A stretch of 64,000 bases of DNA, taken from assembly GCA_965232575.1 (NCBI GenBank), contig CBDDPZ010000009.1, positions 1 through 64,000 on the forward strand, read 5' to 3'. This DNA is from Bin5 sp965232575. Lineage in GTDB: Bacteria > Chloroflexota > Anaerolineae > Caldilineales > Caldilineaceae. A model generated the notes under the pieces. The model was not told where the DNA came from. It made no database searches and saw only the letters and a program-made list of their open reading frames with translations. This document shows, one piece after another, positions 8,797 through 18,063 of this stretch (positions within the stretch are counted from its first letter, which is position 1; every line of letters starts with the position of its first letter). The translations under genes and the position numbers were made by a program.

Positions 8797-9831
8797 ATGA
8801 CCTACAAATGCGCCATCATCGGCGTCAGCGGCGGACGCGCCAACGGCCATGCCGACGCCTACGCCCACATTCCACGCGGCCGACTGGCCTGCATCGCCAC
8901 CCGCAACCGCGCTAACCTGGACGCTTTCGGCGAGCGCTGGAACGTCGACGCCCGCTATTCCGACTACCGCGAAATGTTCGAACGCGAAAAGCCGGACCTC
9001 GTGCATGTCAACACCCCGCCCGACGTGCGCCTCGAAGTCATGGAAGCCGCCGAGACCGCCGGCGTCGGCGCGCTGATCATCGAAAAACCGCTCGCTATCC
9101 AGGCCGAAGACTATCTGGCGATCCACAAGTTTGCAGGTTCCGCCAAAGTAAAGGTTGCCATAAATCACCAGCTCCATTTCCATCCCCGCCGCCGCCATTT
9201 GCAATCGCTGGTCGCAGAAGGCGCCATTGGCGAAGTCCGCTTGATCGACGCCGGCGCCCGCATGAACATGGCCTACCAGGGCACGCACGTGCTGCAATCC
9301 GTCGCCGCTTTCCATCCCCTTGGAGAGCCGGAAAGCGTCTTCGCCCAGATTTCAGGCGGAAACGGGCTGCAGGAAGGCCGCAAGCGGCACTACGCGCCCG
9401 ACGCCACTATGGCAACCATTCGCTACCGGGACGGGTCCAGCGCCCTGCTGCGCTGCGGCACAAACGGTCCCTATGTTTTGGCCGAAGATGAACGCGTCAA
9501 CGTACACAAGCAGGTGACCGTCTATGGCACAGACGGTTTCGTCCACTGGAATATGTGGGGCTGGGAAACCTCCATAGGGGGCAGGCACGCGCAAGGCAGT
9601 CACAACTATCCCGATGAAGACATCCTCGGTCAGGCGGCCATGACCGCAGCCGCCTTCGACTGGCTGGAAAACGACAGCCGCATCCACCCCCTAAACCTCG
9701 ACGCCGCCCTGTTCGACTTTCACATCCTGTTAAAGGCCTACATGAGCGGGCTCAACCGCCGCGAGGAAACACTGACCAGCGAACTACAACCAGGGCTAAT
9801 CGACGCTTTGCGAGAAAAGTTGCGGAGCTAG
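8797..9831 (+). CDS. Gfo/Idh/MocA family oxidoreductase
   Basis: A 344-residue NAD(P)-dependent oxidoreductase. The N-terminal Rossmann strand and loop are KCAIIGVSGGRANGHADAY. The family's EKP motif is at IIEKPLAIQAEDY, followed by INHQLHFHPRRRHLQ, where the active-site region lies. A TTG at 8737 would add 20 residues and also has an AGGAG site, but the ATG at 8797 gives the canonical family start. Substrates in the family are sugars, inositols and similar polyols. It is the last intact gene of this block before a decayed region. Confidence 0.85.
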   Translation: MTYKCAIIGVSGGRANGHADAYAHIPRGRLACIATRNRANLDAFGERWNVDARYSDYREMFEREKPDLVHVNTPPDVRLEVMEAAETAGVGALIIEKPLAIQAEDYLAIHKFAGSAKVKVAINHQLHFHPRRRHLQSLVAEGAIGEVRLIDAGARMNMAYQGTHVLQSVAAFHPLGEPESVFAQISGGNGLQEGRKRHYAPDATMATIRYRDGSSALLRCGTNGPYVLAEDERVNVHKQVTVYGTDGFVHWNMWGWETSIGGRHAQGSHNYPDEDILGQAAMTAAAFDWLENDSRIHPLNLDAALFDFHILLKAYMSGLNRREETLTSELQPGLIDALREKLRS

Positions 9832-9841
9832 TCGAGATACG

Positions 9842-10072
9842 TCAGTTTGAAAATCGGCCGGGAATCAACCCTACCTGCTTCCCGTAAAGATTAAAGCGCC
9901 CGGCATTGCCCGCGTGCAAATACTTCTCCTCACCCTTCTGCATCGCCTGATGACCTGCCACGATGCCCCGTGCGCAAGCAATCGCCATGCCCAGCGCCAC
10001 CTGCCGCCCAAAGGCTGGCGCAGCGGACAACACACGGATCCCGTTAGCGAAACAGTGGTCATAGTCCAGATT
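9842..10072 (-). pseudogene. Fragment of a D-isomer-specific 2-hydroxyacid dehydrogenase
   Basis: The minus-strand translation contains NLDYDHCFANGIRVLSAAP, GMAIACARGIVAGHQAM, GEEKYLHAGNAG and FNLYGKQVGLI. These match the region just before and into the NAD-binding loop of hydroxyacid dehydrogenases. A few residues expected between QVA and LGM are missing, and the glycine-rich loop is lost: the frame ends at VGLIPGRFSN. Only about 75 residues of a roughly 330-residue protein remain, with no flanking homology seen. Identification is by pattern recognition. Confidence 0.55.
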
Positions 10073-10196
10073 CATAGGAACGCGCCGGCAACCTGGACGC
10101 GTTGCATCCGGTCCGGGGAACCTGAATGGAAGGAACCCAAGACAACCACCAGCATTGGCGATGAATGCCTTGTGGAAGTCAAAAACAGCATTTGAC

Positions 10197-10425
10197 AGAA
10201 AGAGTTTTATCGCTAAAATCGTATCCAATCTGCGCAACATTGTCGAGGCGTATTCCCGCATCTACACTTCGGTCTGAGGGCAGAGCAAGCGCGACGCTTA
10301 GCGAACATCGACGCATATTCGAGGCCTGCAGTCAGGGGCAAGCCGAGCTTGGCGAAAAGCTGGCGCAGGAACACATCCAGAACATCGTCGCCGTTCTCGT
10401 TCCCAAATTGAAATCGTCGACCACA
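10197..10425 (+). pseudogene. Remnant of a GntR-family regulator (FCD ligand domain)
   Basis: One frame gives FYRKIVSNLRNIVEAYSRIY up to a stop near 10270. Another then gives TLSEHRRIFEACSQGQAELG and KLAQEHIQNIV, the characteristic end of FCD domains (E-H-x-x-I-x-x-A ... H-I-x-x). The two parts join only with a frameshift at about 10270-10290. The DNA-binding half is absent. With the neighbouring dehydrogenase fragment it makes 9832-10619 a decay zone. A short symmetrical element (CGTTGTCAACG, about 10539) lies before the next gene. Confidence 0.45.
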
Positions 10426-10619
10426 GCAAACTGCGGGGCAAAAGAGCCCAAAGAGCAAGAGCGGTTTGCTTTTGCGGAAGCCGACTATTCATGCTGACTA
10501 TGTATGGGGAAGGAACTGCGTGTTGGACATACTTGGCCGTGTCGTTGTCAACGCGGCCTTAGAAATCTTTCCATCCGAGTTGTACCAGGGCGTTTATTGA
10601 CGCCCCGAAAGGAGTTGAG

Positions 10620-11624
10620 GTGACTGGAATGAAGGGCACCGATCTGGTTGGCCTGTTTACCGAGCATCTTCGTCTGTGTAACGTAAAGAAGGGCGAGGTA
10701 ATTCTTGCCTTCACTGACGCGCAGTTCGCCTTTCCCGAGTACCCCGGCGCAATGCTCGCCGCGGCCAGTTCATTGGGAGCGGAAGCATTCGCAATCACCG
10801 CGCCGTCCGACGCCGAAATCTCCGCGCAGCTCGTACTCGATGCCTGGAAATCCGCCGACATGGTCGTGGCGATGACCACCATCCCCTGGCTCTATACCGA
10901 CGCGCACAACGAAGCGCTTGCATCCGGCACGCGCACGCTCATGGTTCACGAGCCAGTCGCCAACCTGAAGCGGATGTTTCCCAACGAGGACGTGATTCGG
11001 CGCACCTATGCGGGCGCGAAGCGCATGGCCGAAGCCAGCGAGATCAGGGTCACCGACTCCGCCGGCTCCGATTTTACTCTCCGCAAGGACGGACGCAAGG
11101 GTCACGCGCAAGTGGGGCTCGCCGACCAGCCAGGCCGCTGGGACCACTGGCCTGCCGGCCTCGTGGCTACCGGCCCATTGGAGGACACCGCCCAGGGCAC
11201 CTACATTGTGCGCGCAGGTGACGTGATCCTGCAGCAGCGAAGGCACACCGTCTCCGAAATCCGCATGACCCTCGATAAGGGGCTCATCACCAGCATCGAG
11301 GGCGGTCTCGACGCGCAGCTCTTGCGAGACTACCTCAGCTCTTTCGACGACCCGGACGCATTCCGCTTCGCCCACGCCGGCTGGGGCACCGAGCACAGAG
11401 CCCTGTGGAACGTTGTCGGCATGGATTCCGAAAGCTTGTACGGTACCGTCATGGTCTCGCCTGGCCGCAACATCTTCAATGCTGCCCACGAACATTCCGG
11501 CCTTGGCGGCACGAACTATACCAAGGCTCACATTGACCTCTGCTGCCGCCACAAAAACCTCTACCTGGACGGTGAATTGATTGTCAATGAAGATGAGGAA
11601 ATCGTGCCGGAATACCTGCGGTAG
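10620..11624 (+). CDS. M29-like metalloenzyme, 2,5-dihydroxypyridine dioxygenase (NicX)-type, paralogue 1
   Basis: A 334-residue protein of the aminopeptidase-T (M29)-like superfamily that includes NicX. The GTG at 10620 is 5 bases after AAAGGAG; the ATG at 10629 is an alternative. Conserved blocks shared with the next two genes include DAWKSADMVV, TRTLMVHEP, PGRWDHWPAGL, FAHAGWGTEHRALWN and AHIDLCCRHKNLYLDGE. H304-x-D306 near the C-terminus corresponds to the HxD iron ligands described for NicX, so this copy looks catalytically competent. It leads an array of three paralogues followed directly by a dipeptide-type ABC importer. NicX opens a pyridine ring; many relatives are only annotated as leucyl aminopeptidases, so the reaction here is open. 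Confidence 0.75.
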   Translation: MTGMKGTDLVGLFTEHLRLCNVKKGEVILAFTDAQFAFPEYPGAMLAAASSLGAEAFAITAPSDAEISAQLVLDAWKSADMVVAMTTIPWLYTDAHNEALASGTRTLMVHEPVANLKRMFPNEDVIRRTYAGAKRMAEASEIRVTDSAGSDFTLRKDGRKGHAQVGLADQPGRWDHWPAGLVATGPLEDTAQGTYIVRAGDVILQQRRHTVSEIRMTLDKGLITSIEGGLDAQLLRDYLSSFDDPDAFRFAHAGWGTEHRALWNVVGMDSESLYGTVMVSPGRNIFNAAHEHSGLGGTNYTKAHIDLCCRHKNLYLDGELIVNEDEEIVPEYLR

Positions 11625-11687
11625 AGTTGAATCAAATTCCCAACGCCGGCAGTGCGGGCAGCGCTCGAACGGAGGAGCGAGAGTATT

Positions 11688-12773
11688 ATGACTTCAGGAC
11701 AGACAAATAGCTTTGCGCAGTTACTCGCCGAAGCGTTGGCGCTGAGCAAGATCGAAGAGGGCACGCGCGCCGCGCTCTTGAGTACCCATGTGTACGACGA
11801 ACGCGCCATGCGCGCCTACAGCGATGCCCTCGACATCCTTGGAGCGGATTGGGTCCGTGTGATTATGCCACCGCGTACCCAGGGGACCAGTTTCGCCAAC
11901 CCAGTGCAGGGCGGCTCCTTTGTCGCTGACATTTTGAAGTCGGCGGACATAGTTGTCCGGCCGACCACAAAGAAGGGCGCGGTGGCCGATATAGGCATGT
12001 ACACGCCCGTCTTCGAAGAGATCATCATGAGCGGAACGCGCTGGTGGGACTGCTCCGTCGGCGGCTCGGAAACGCTCTTGCGAAAACTGTTCCCGACCCA
12101 GCCGATGATCGACCGCACACGCGCCGGCGCCGTCCGCATGCAGGATGCCAAAACCCTGCGCATCACCTCCGAGGCCGGTACCGATCTGACATTAAGCGTC
12201 GAAGGACGCATCGGCCACTGCCAGGTCGGCATCGTCGACGAGCCGGGCCGTTGGGATAACTTCGGCTTCGGGCTGGTCGCAACCGCGCCCGTCGAGGACT
12301 CGGCCAATGGCAAGGTGGTATGGGACGGCGGGGACTCCCTCGGCGAACTGCTCGGCTCCTACAGCGCGCTGCTGCCCGAGCAGGTCGTAACCCATTTCGA
12401 GGACGGAAAGATAGTTAGTATCGAGGGCGGCTGGGTGGCCCGGCGCTTCGAAGAGTACCTGGCCGGCCTGAATCGTCCAGAGTTCTATCGAATTGCCCAT
12501 ATCGGCTGGGGGACGCATGAAAAGGCCGCCTGGGGCGGCCCGGGCTGGAACACCGCCGAGTGGGAAAGCTACTACGGCTGTATCATGCTTCACCTTGGCA
12601 TGAACATCTTTTCCACGCTTGCCCCTTACAATGGCCTGCATGGTCAGAATCGCCCGTCGATAGCTTGGCCCATGCCATCACATGCGGGTGGCTGCCTGCT
12701 GCGCCACGACCTGTATCTCGATGGCGAGATGATCTTGAAGGCCGGCGCTATCGTTCCAAACGGCCTGAAGTAA
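11688..12773 (+). CDS. M29/NicX-like protein, paralogue 2, with altered metal site
   Basis: A 361-residue paralogue of its neighbours. The ATG at 11688 follows GGAGGAG; a GTG at 11652 would add 12 residues without a good site. Shared blocks are PGRWDNFGFGL, RIAHIGWGTHEKAAW and DLYLDGEMIL. At the C-terminus the HxD of paralogues 1 and 3 is replaced by H332-A-G334 (SHAGGCLLRHDLYLDG), so one presumed metal ligand is missing. It may be an inactive partner subunit or use another ligand. It is more diverged than the flanking copies and lies between them on one strand, 63 and 70 bases away. Confidence 0.72.
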   Translation: MTSGQTNSFAQLLAEALALSKIEEGTRAALLSTHVYDERAMRAYSDALDILGADWVRVIMPPRTQGTSFANPVQGGSFVADILKSADIVVRPTTKKGAVADIGMYTPVFEEIIMSGTRWWDCSVGGSETLLRKLFPTQPMIDRTRAGAVRMQDAKTLRITSEAGTDLTLSVEGRIGHCQVGIVDEPGRWDNFGFGLVATAPVEDSANGKVVWDGGDSLGELLGSYSALLPEQVVTHFEDGKIVSIEGGWVARRFEEYLAGLNRPEFYRIAHIGWGTHEKAAWGGPGWNTAEWESYYGCIMLHLGMNIFSTLAPYNGLHGQNRPSIAWPMPSHAGGCLLRHDLYLDGEMILKAGAIVPNGLK

Positions 12774-12843
12774 ACCGCCCCGTGCCGGCCAAATGGCCGC
12801 GCACGGCCATTCGCCCGGCATTTAGCCAGTGAGGAGACATACC

Positions 12844-13848
12844 ATGCGTATGCAGAATTTCTCGGTATCCTATCATGCCGCCACTGAAAACGTTGGTCTG
12901 TTCCGTCAGGTATTAGAAGGGTGCAAGCTGACGGCCGACGAGACACTGCTACTCTTTACGGATACCCAATTCTACCCCCATTATCCGGCCGCGTTCATGG
13001 CCGCCGGGCAGGAGATCGGCGCAGAAGTAATTCAGATGACTGTGCCATCGACCCTTCCTGAAATTTCGTCAAACTACATTCGCGACGCCTGGAAGGCGGC
13101 CGATCTGGTGGTCGGCATGTCTCAAGTCCAGTGGCTCTATTCTCGCGCCCATGATGAGGCGCGCCAGGCCGGTACGCGTGCCTTGATGGTCACCGAACCA
13201 ATCGACGTGCTGCGCCGCCTTTCTCCAAACGAAGATGTACGCAATCGCGGTCGAGCCGGCGTACCTGTATTGACTGCCGGGAAGGAGATGCGCATCACGT
13301 CCAAAAACGGCACCGATTTCGTCGTCAACAAGGAGGGCCGCGAGGCCTACACGCTCTACAGCCTCGCAGACGAACCGGGCAAATGGGATCACTGGCCGCA
13401 GGGACTGGTGACCTTCTTCGCCGCCCCAGGCCAGGGCGACGGCACAATCGTGGTGGACCCAGGCACAGTCTACCTGAAGTTCCGCCGGCACTCGACCGAG
13501 CCGGTAAAGCTCACCGTACGCGAAGGCAGCATCGTAAAATTTGAAGGCGGTACCGAGGCCCGCTTGCTGGAAGACTGGTTCGCGCAGTGGAACGACCCGC
13601 GCTCCTACGAGTTGGCCCACGTCGGCTGGGGCACGGAACACCGCGCCGACTGGAACGTCATCGGCATGGACTCTGAAGCCTATTACGCCAACTTCCTCAT
13701 AGCCTTTGGCCGCAACATCTTCTGGCCGGTCGGCGGCGACAACGACGTCGAGTCGCATTGGGACTTCTGCTGCCTTAATCACGATATCTACGTCGACGAT
13801 CAGGTAATCGTCGAAAACGGCACAATCGTTCCGGAGAACCTCAAGTAA
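12844..13848 (+). CDS. M29/NicX-like metalloenzyme, paralogue 3
   Basis: A 334-residue paralogue. The ATG at 12844 lies 7 bases after GAGGAG. Family blocks include IRDAWKAADLVVGM, TRALMVTEP, PGKWDHWPQGL, LAHVGWGTEHRADWN and SHWDFCCLNHDIYVDD, with H305-x-D307 preserved as in paralogue 1. Its stop overlaps the first base of the ABC permease start (TAATG at 13846-13850), so translation of enzyme and transporter is coupled. This ties the enzyme family's substrate to whatever the importer carries: most simply a small peptide, amide or N-heterocycle. That link is inference. Confidence 0.75.
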   Translation: MRMQNFSVSYHAATENVGLFRQVLEGCKLTADETLLLFTDTQFYPHYPAAFMAAGQEIGAEVIQMTVPSTLPEISSNYIRDAWKAADLVVGMSQVQWLYSRAHDEARQAGTRALMVTEPIDVLRRLSPNEDVRNRGRAGVPVLTAGKEMRITSKNGTDFVVNKEGREAYTLYSLADEPGKWDHWPQGLVTFFAAPGQGDGTIVVDPGTVYLKFRRHSTEPVKLTVREGSIVKFEGGTEARLLEDWFAQWNDPRSYELAHVGWGTEHRADWNVIGMDSEAYYANFLIAFGRNIFWPVGGDNDVESHWDFCCLNHDIYVDDQVIVENGTIVPENLK

Positions 13849-14861
13849 TGAGATTGCTGCAATATGTAGCAAAGAGGCTGCTCCAACTGATCCCAGTCTT
13901 GCTTGGGGTCTCTGTCATCATCTTCACAATCTCACACGTCCTTCCGGGCAACCCGGTCTACCTGTTTGTCGGTATCGATACAACCCCGGAAGAGATCGAG
14001 GCGATCACGAAGCGTCTCGGTCTGGACAAACCCCTGCATGAACAGTATTTCATCTGGCTGGGAAACGTGTTGCGCGGGGACCTTGGTGACTCCTGGTTTA
14101 CTTCCGAATCAGTTGCCCAGGACCTGATGAGGCGTTTTCCTGCCACTTTCGAACTGACTACCGTAGCCTTGCTGGTCGCCATCGCGCTGGGCGTACCTCT
14201 CGGCGTCCTGTCCGCCGTTTTCAGGAACAGCTGGATCGACAACATGAGCCGCGGCATCACCCTGCTGGGCGTGTCCGTGCCTTCCTTCTGGTTGGGGCTC
14301 CTGCTGATATACGTCCTGTTCTTCCTGCTGCGGATCTTCCCGCCGCCGAGCGGCCGCATCGGCCTGCTCATCTCGCCGCCCGATCGAATCACCGGCCTTT
14401 ATCTCATCGACAGTTTGCTGACAGGCAACTGGAAGGCCTTCAGTTCCAGCGCGCAACATCTGGCGCTGCCAGTCATGACCCAGGCGCTGGTTACTCTGGC
14501 GCCCATCACCCGCCTGATGCGATCGTCCATGCTGGAAGTACTGGGATCGGAGTACATTCAGGCCGCCCGCGCCAACGGAGTGCCCGATCGCCAGATCTAC
14601 TTCCGCGACGCCTTGCGCAACGCTCTCCTGGCGCCGCTGACCTTCGTTGCCCTGGTCTATGGAAACCTGCTGGGAGGCAGCGTTGTTATCGAGAGAATAT
14701 TCGCCTGGCCAGGAATTGGACGCTACGCGCTTGAGTCGATCGTCGTCAAAGACTACAACGCTGTACAGGGCTTCGTCCTGCTCGCGGCGGTCCTCTACGT
14801 CTTGGTTTTCCTGATCGTGGATATCCTCTACTTTGTCATTGATCCAAGGATTACCGCCTGA
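13848..14861 (+). CDS. Dipeptide/oligopeptide-type ABC transporter permease (DppB-like)
   Basis: A 337-residue inner-membrane permease. It starts with the family opening LLQYVAKRLLQLIPVLLGVSVIIF (first transmembrane helix). The N-terminal periplasmic segment carries LGLDKPLHEQY. The EAA coupling loop that contacts the ATPase is at AARANGVPDRQIYFRDALRNALL, followed by GGSVVIERIFAWPGIGRYALESI. The length and six-helix pattern are normal. It is translationally coupled to the upstream NicX-like gene. Confidence 0.92.
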   Translation: MRLLQYVAKRLLQLIPVLLGVSVIIFTISHVLPGNPVYLFVGIDTTPEEIEAITKRLGLDKPLHEQYFIWLGNVLRGDLGDSWFTSESVAQDLMRRFPATFELTTVALLVAIALGVPLGVLSAVFRNSWIDNMSRGITLLGVSVPSFWLGLLLIYVLFFLLRIFPPPSGRIGLLISPPDRITGLYLIDSLLTGNWKAFSSSAQHLALPVMTQALVTLAPITRLMRSSMLEVLGSEYIQAARANGVPDRQIYFRDALRNALLAPLTFVALVYGNLLGGSVVIERIFAWPGIGRYALESIVVKDYNAVQGFVLLAAVLYVLVFLIVDILYFVIDPRITA

Positions 14862-14955
14862 CCGTTCTGCCATCAGATCATCTGCCGGGCAGGTCGCCAT
14901 TGGATCGCATCAGTTCTTGCAAGTGGTACTGACCCTAAAGGATGGGGACTGAGAA

Positions 14956-15849
14956 ATGAGTGCACAGGGAAGCCCTCTGCAACTGGGGCTGAATACGGAA
15001 ATGCCGCCGGGCCTCCAGCGCTTTCTCTACCAGCTGCGCCGCAACTGGTCGACGCTGGTTGGAATCGCCATCATTCTTTTCTTCGTCCTCATTGCTATCT
15101 TTGCGCCGCTGCTTGCGACTCATGACCCGGTCATCACCAATTTGGATGAGCAGTTCCAGCCTCCCAGCAGCAAGCACTTCTTCGGTACCGATGAGGTCGG
15201 ATGGGACATTTATTCCCGCGTAATCTATGCCACGCGCGTCGATTTCTTCATCGCTATCGCCTCTGTCCTCCTGGCGATTGCGATCGGTGTTCCTTTGGGT
15301 GGACTGACCGGTTACTTCAGCGGCCGTTTCGACGACATATTAATGCGCATTCTCGATGCCTTCCAGGCATTTCCGCCACTCATATTGGCTATGGCCGTCG
15401 TCGCCGCCTTGGGAAGGAGCATCTGGCTCGTCATCGCCGTAATTGCATTCATCAACTTTCCTTCCTACCTTCGCGTCGTCCGCGCCGAGATGAAGAGCAA
15501 GAAGGAAAGCTTCTATGCCGAGGCCGCCCGGTCGGTGGGCAACCCGTCCCACCGGCTCATATTTCGACACCTCATCCCCAACTGCCTTGATCCCGTTCTC
15601 GCCCAGGCCCCCCTCAACGCCGGCTGGGCCATTCTGGTTGCCGCCAGCCTCAGCTTCATCGGCCTGGGTGTGCCTATTCCAACGCCCGAGTGGGGCTCAA
15701 TGATCAATGACGGGGTCGGAGGAATTGTCAGTGGGGAATGGTGGATCTCATTCTTCCCGGGGCTTACCGCCATGCTCGCCGTCCTCGGCTTCAATCTGCT
15801 TTCGGAGGGATTGAGAGACATCTTTGATCCCAAACGGATGGAATCCTGA
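14956..15849 (+). CDS. Dipeptide/oligopeptide-type ABC transporter permease (DppC-like)
   Basis: A 297-residue partner permease. Features are an N-terminal helix around ILFFVLIAIFAPLLAT, the family block FGTDEVGWDIYSRVIYATRVDF, a coupling loop EAARSVGNPSHRLIFRHLIPNCL, and the ending GFNLLSEGLRDIFDPKR. It lies between permease 1 and the ATPase genes with a 94-base gap before it and 3 bases after. It forms the membrane channel with the 13848 product. Confidence 0.92.
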   Translation: MSAQGSPLQLGLNTEMPPGLQRFLYQLRRNWSTLVGIAIILFFVLIAIFAPLLATHDPVITNLDEQFQPPSSKHFFGTDEVGWDIYSRVIYATRVDFFIAIASVLLAIAIGVPLGGLTGYFSGRFDDILMRILDAFQAFPPLILAMAVVAALGRSIWLVIAVIAFINFPSYLRVVRAEMKSKKESFYAEAARSVGNPSHRLIFRHLIPNCLDPVLAQAPLNAGWAILVAASLSFIGLGVPIPTPEWGSMINDGVGGIVSGEWWISFFPGLTAMLAVLGFNLLSEGLRDIFDPKRMES

Positions 15850-15852
15850 CAC

Positions 15853-16881
15853 ATGCTTGACGTGCGCAAGCCGGACACTCTCCTCGACGTGAGAGGCCTC
15901 CATACCTATTTCTACACCTATGAGGGTATCGTCAAAGCGGTCAACAGCGTGTCCTACGGGCTGAACCGCGGCGAAATCACCGGGCTGGTCGGTGAGAGCG
16001 GTTCAGGAAAATCCGTGACGGCACAGTCCATCATTCAGCTCGTCAAGGCCCCGGGTAGGATAGTCAGCGGGGAAGTCTGGCTTGATGGAGAAGACCTGAT
16101 GTCTCTCAGCCAGGCCGAGATGCAAGCTGTGCGTGGACGCAAAATCTCCATGATTTTCCAGGAGCCTCGCGCGGCCCTCAATCCCCTCTTCACCGTGGGC
16201 GACCAGATAAGCCGCGTGATTCAGTTGCGGGAGGGCTGCTCACGTAGCATCGCCGAAAGCCAAGCCATCGAAATGATGCGCGCCGTCGAAATCGCTGACC
16301 CCGATCGCCGCGCCAGCGCCTACCCCCATGAACTTTCAGGCGGCATGTGCCAGCGGGTCATGGTCGCTATGGCGCTAAGCGCTAATCCACTGCTCCTGAT
16401 CGCAGATGAACCGACCACCGGCCTCGACGTTACCGTGCAGGCGCAAGTGCTGGATCTGATTCGCACGCGAGTCAGATCTGCCGGCTCAGCCTGCCTGTTC
16501 ATTACGCACGACCTTGGCGTTGTCGCCGAACTGTGCGAGCGAGTTATCGTCATGTATGCAGGCCGCGTCGTCGAACAGGGGCCTGTGACCGAAATTTTTT
16601 CCAACCCCCGCCACCCGTACACGCAGGGGCTAATCGCATCCACGCTGCGCGTAGACATCGACAGACCGATTTCCACGATTCCAGGCACTGTGCCGGATGC
16701 CGTCCATCTGCCCAGCGGATGTACATTCCATCCCAGATGCCCCTTCGCCGAAGAGATCTGCCAGCTCGAAGAGCCCCCCATGGTCGAAGCAGGGCAGGAC
16801 CATACTACGCGCTGCCATATCGTTTCCGGAAGAATCAAGAAGGAAATGCTCGAAGAAGCCTGGGAATTGGAGCCGGCTTAG
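15853..16881 (+). CDS. Dipeptide-type ABC transporter ATP-binding protein (DppD-like)
   Basis: A 342-residue ATPase. Walker A is GESGSGKS (47-54), the signature is LSGGMCQRVMVAMAL, Walker B is LLIADEPTTGLD and the H-loop is FITHDLGVV. The C-terminal oligopeptide-type extension contains a cysteine cluster (CTFHPRCPFAEEICQLEEPP) typical of DppD/OppD and proposed to bind an Fe-S cluster in some members. Only 3 bases separate it from the preceding permease. Confidence 0.93.
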   Translation: MLDVRKPDTLLDVRGLHTYFYTYEGIVKAVNSVSYGLNRGEITGLVGESGSGKSVTAQSIIQLVKAPGRIVSGEVWLDGEDLMSLSQAEMQAVRGRKISMIFQEPRAALNPLFTVGDQISRVIQLREGCSRSIAESQAIEMMRAVEIADPDRRASAYPHELSGGMCQRVMVAMALSANPLLLIADEPTTGLDVTVQAQVLDLIRTRVRSAGSACLFITHDLGVVAELCERVIVMYAGRVVEQGPVTEIFSNPRHPYTQGLIASTLRVDIDRPISTIPGTVPDAVHLPSGCTFHPRCPFAEEICQLEEPPMVEAGQDHTTRCHIVSGRIKKEMLEEAWELEPA

Positions 16882-16945
16882 GCAGGCTGAACCGACATTA
16901 GACTGAATCAGGTCTGTGGCGGAGCTACGGACCCAGAGGGCGGAA

Positions 16946-17977
16946 ATGGCACTCGCCAACAACGACGCATTCATACGAATCCGCAACCTGCGCAAAGATT
17001 TCCCGATCCGTGTCGGCATGTTTTCCCATGTCCGGCTGCGCGCAGTTGACGACATATCGTTTGATATCCCCAAGGGTTCCACGATGGGACTGGTCGGCGA
17101 AAGCGGTTGTGGCAAGACGACCGCAGGCCGTTGTCTCTTAAGGCTGATAGAACCGTCTTCCGGCGATGTGTGGATGGGGGAGCACAACCTCACCGATCTC
17201 AAGAGTGAGCAGGTCGCGGAAATGCGCGGTCGAATGCAAATGGTCTTTCAGGACCCCGGAGGCTCTCTGACCCCGCGTATGACCGTCGGCGCTATTCTGC
17301 GGGAACCGCTGGACCTGCACACAAACCTGAACGCGCACGAAAAGGACCAGCGTGTCCGTCAACTGCTATCCCAGGTTGGCCTTCAGCCCGATCACCTTTC
17401 ACGCTATCCTCATCAGTTCAGCGGGGGACAGCAGCAACGCATCGGTGTCGCCCGCGCCATCGCCACCCACCCCGATTTTATCGTGCTTGACGAACCTACA
17501 TCCGCGCTTGATGTATCCGTTCGCGGCCAGATTCTGCGCCTGCTTACCCAATTGCAGGAGGAACTCGGTCTGACCTACCTGTTTATTTCGCACGATCTGA
17601 GCGTCATCAAGCATACCTGCAGTCAGGTCGCCGTAATGTACCTGGGACGTATCGTAGAAACAGGGAGCACGGAGGAGATTTTTGGTTCTCCCGCCCATCC
17701 TTACACACAGGCTTTGCTCTCCGCGGTCCCGATTCCCGATCCTGCTCAACGCGGCAAAGAGCGCCTGAAGCTGCCGGGTGAAGTGCCAAGCCCAATCGAC
17801 CTGCCTCCCGGGTGCCGCTTGTACTCACGCTGCCCCTATCGCCGCGACGACTGCTTGCAGCCTGGTCCGCCGCTCTTCCACATTGCCAACACGCACAGCG
17901 CAGCCTGTATCCTTGTAGAAAATAACGACCTCAATCGCGAAAGGCCTGCCGTTACCACTTACTCGCAATCCGCTTAA
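16946..17977 (+). CDS. Dipeptide-type ABC transporter ATP-binding protein (DppF-like)
   Basis: A 343-residue second ATPase. Walker A is GESGCGKT (51-58), the signature FSGGQQQRIGVARAIA, Walker B FIVLDEPTSALD and H-loop FISHDLSVIKH. The C-terminus has the CRLYSRCPYRRDDC cysteine motif. The ATG at 16946 after GAGGGCGGAA is preferred over a GTG at 16916 with a poorer site. With the DppD-like protein it makes the ATPase heterodimer of the importer. Confidence 0.92.
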   Translation: MALANNDAFIRIRNLRKDFPIRVGMFSHVRLRAVDDISFDIPKGSTMGLVGESGCGKTTAGRCLLRLIEPSSGDVWMGEHNLTDLKSEQVAEMRGRMQMVFQDPGGSLTPRMTVGAILREPLDLHTNLNAHEKDQRVRQLLSQVGLQPDHLSRYPHQFSGGQQQRIGVARAIATHPDFIVLDEPTSALDVSVRGQILRLLTQLQEELGLTYLFISHDLSVIKHTCSQVAVMYLGRIVETGSTEEIFGSPAHPYTQALLSAVPIPDPAQRGKERLKLPGEVPSPIDLPPGCRLYSRCPYRRDDCLQPGPPLFHIANTHSAACILVENNDLNRERPAVTTYSQSA

Positions 17978-18063
17978 ACGCCCGGGCGCCAGTCTCGGAA
18001 CCGTGTTCCATTGTCGGGACTTGCGCCAAAACCTTTGGCATCGTAGAGCCGCTCATTAGCGGC

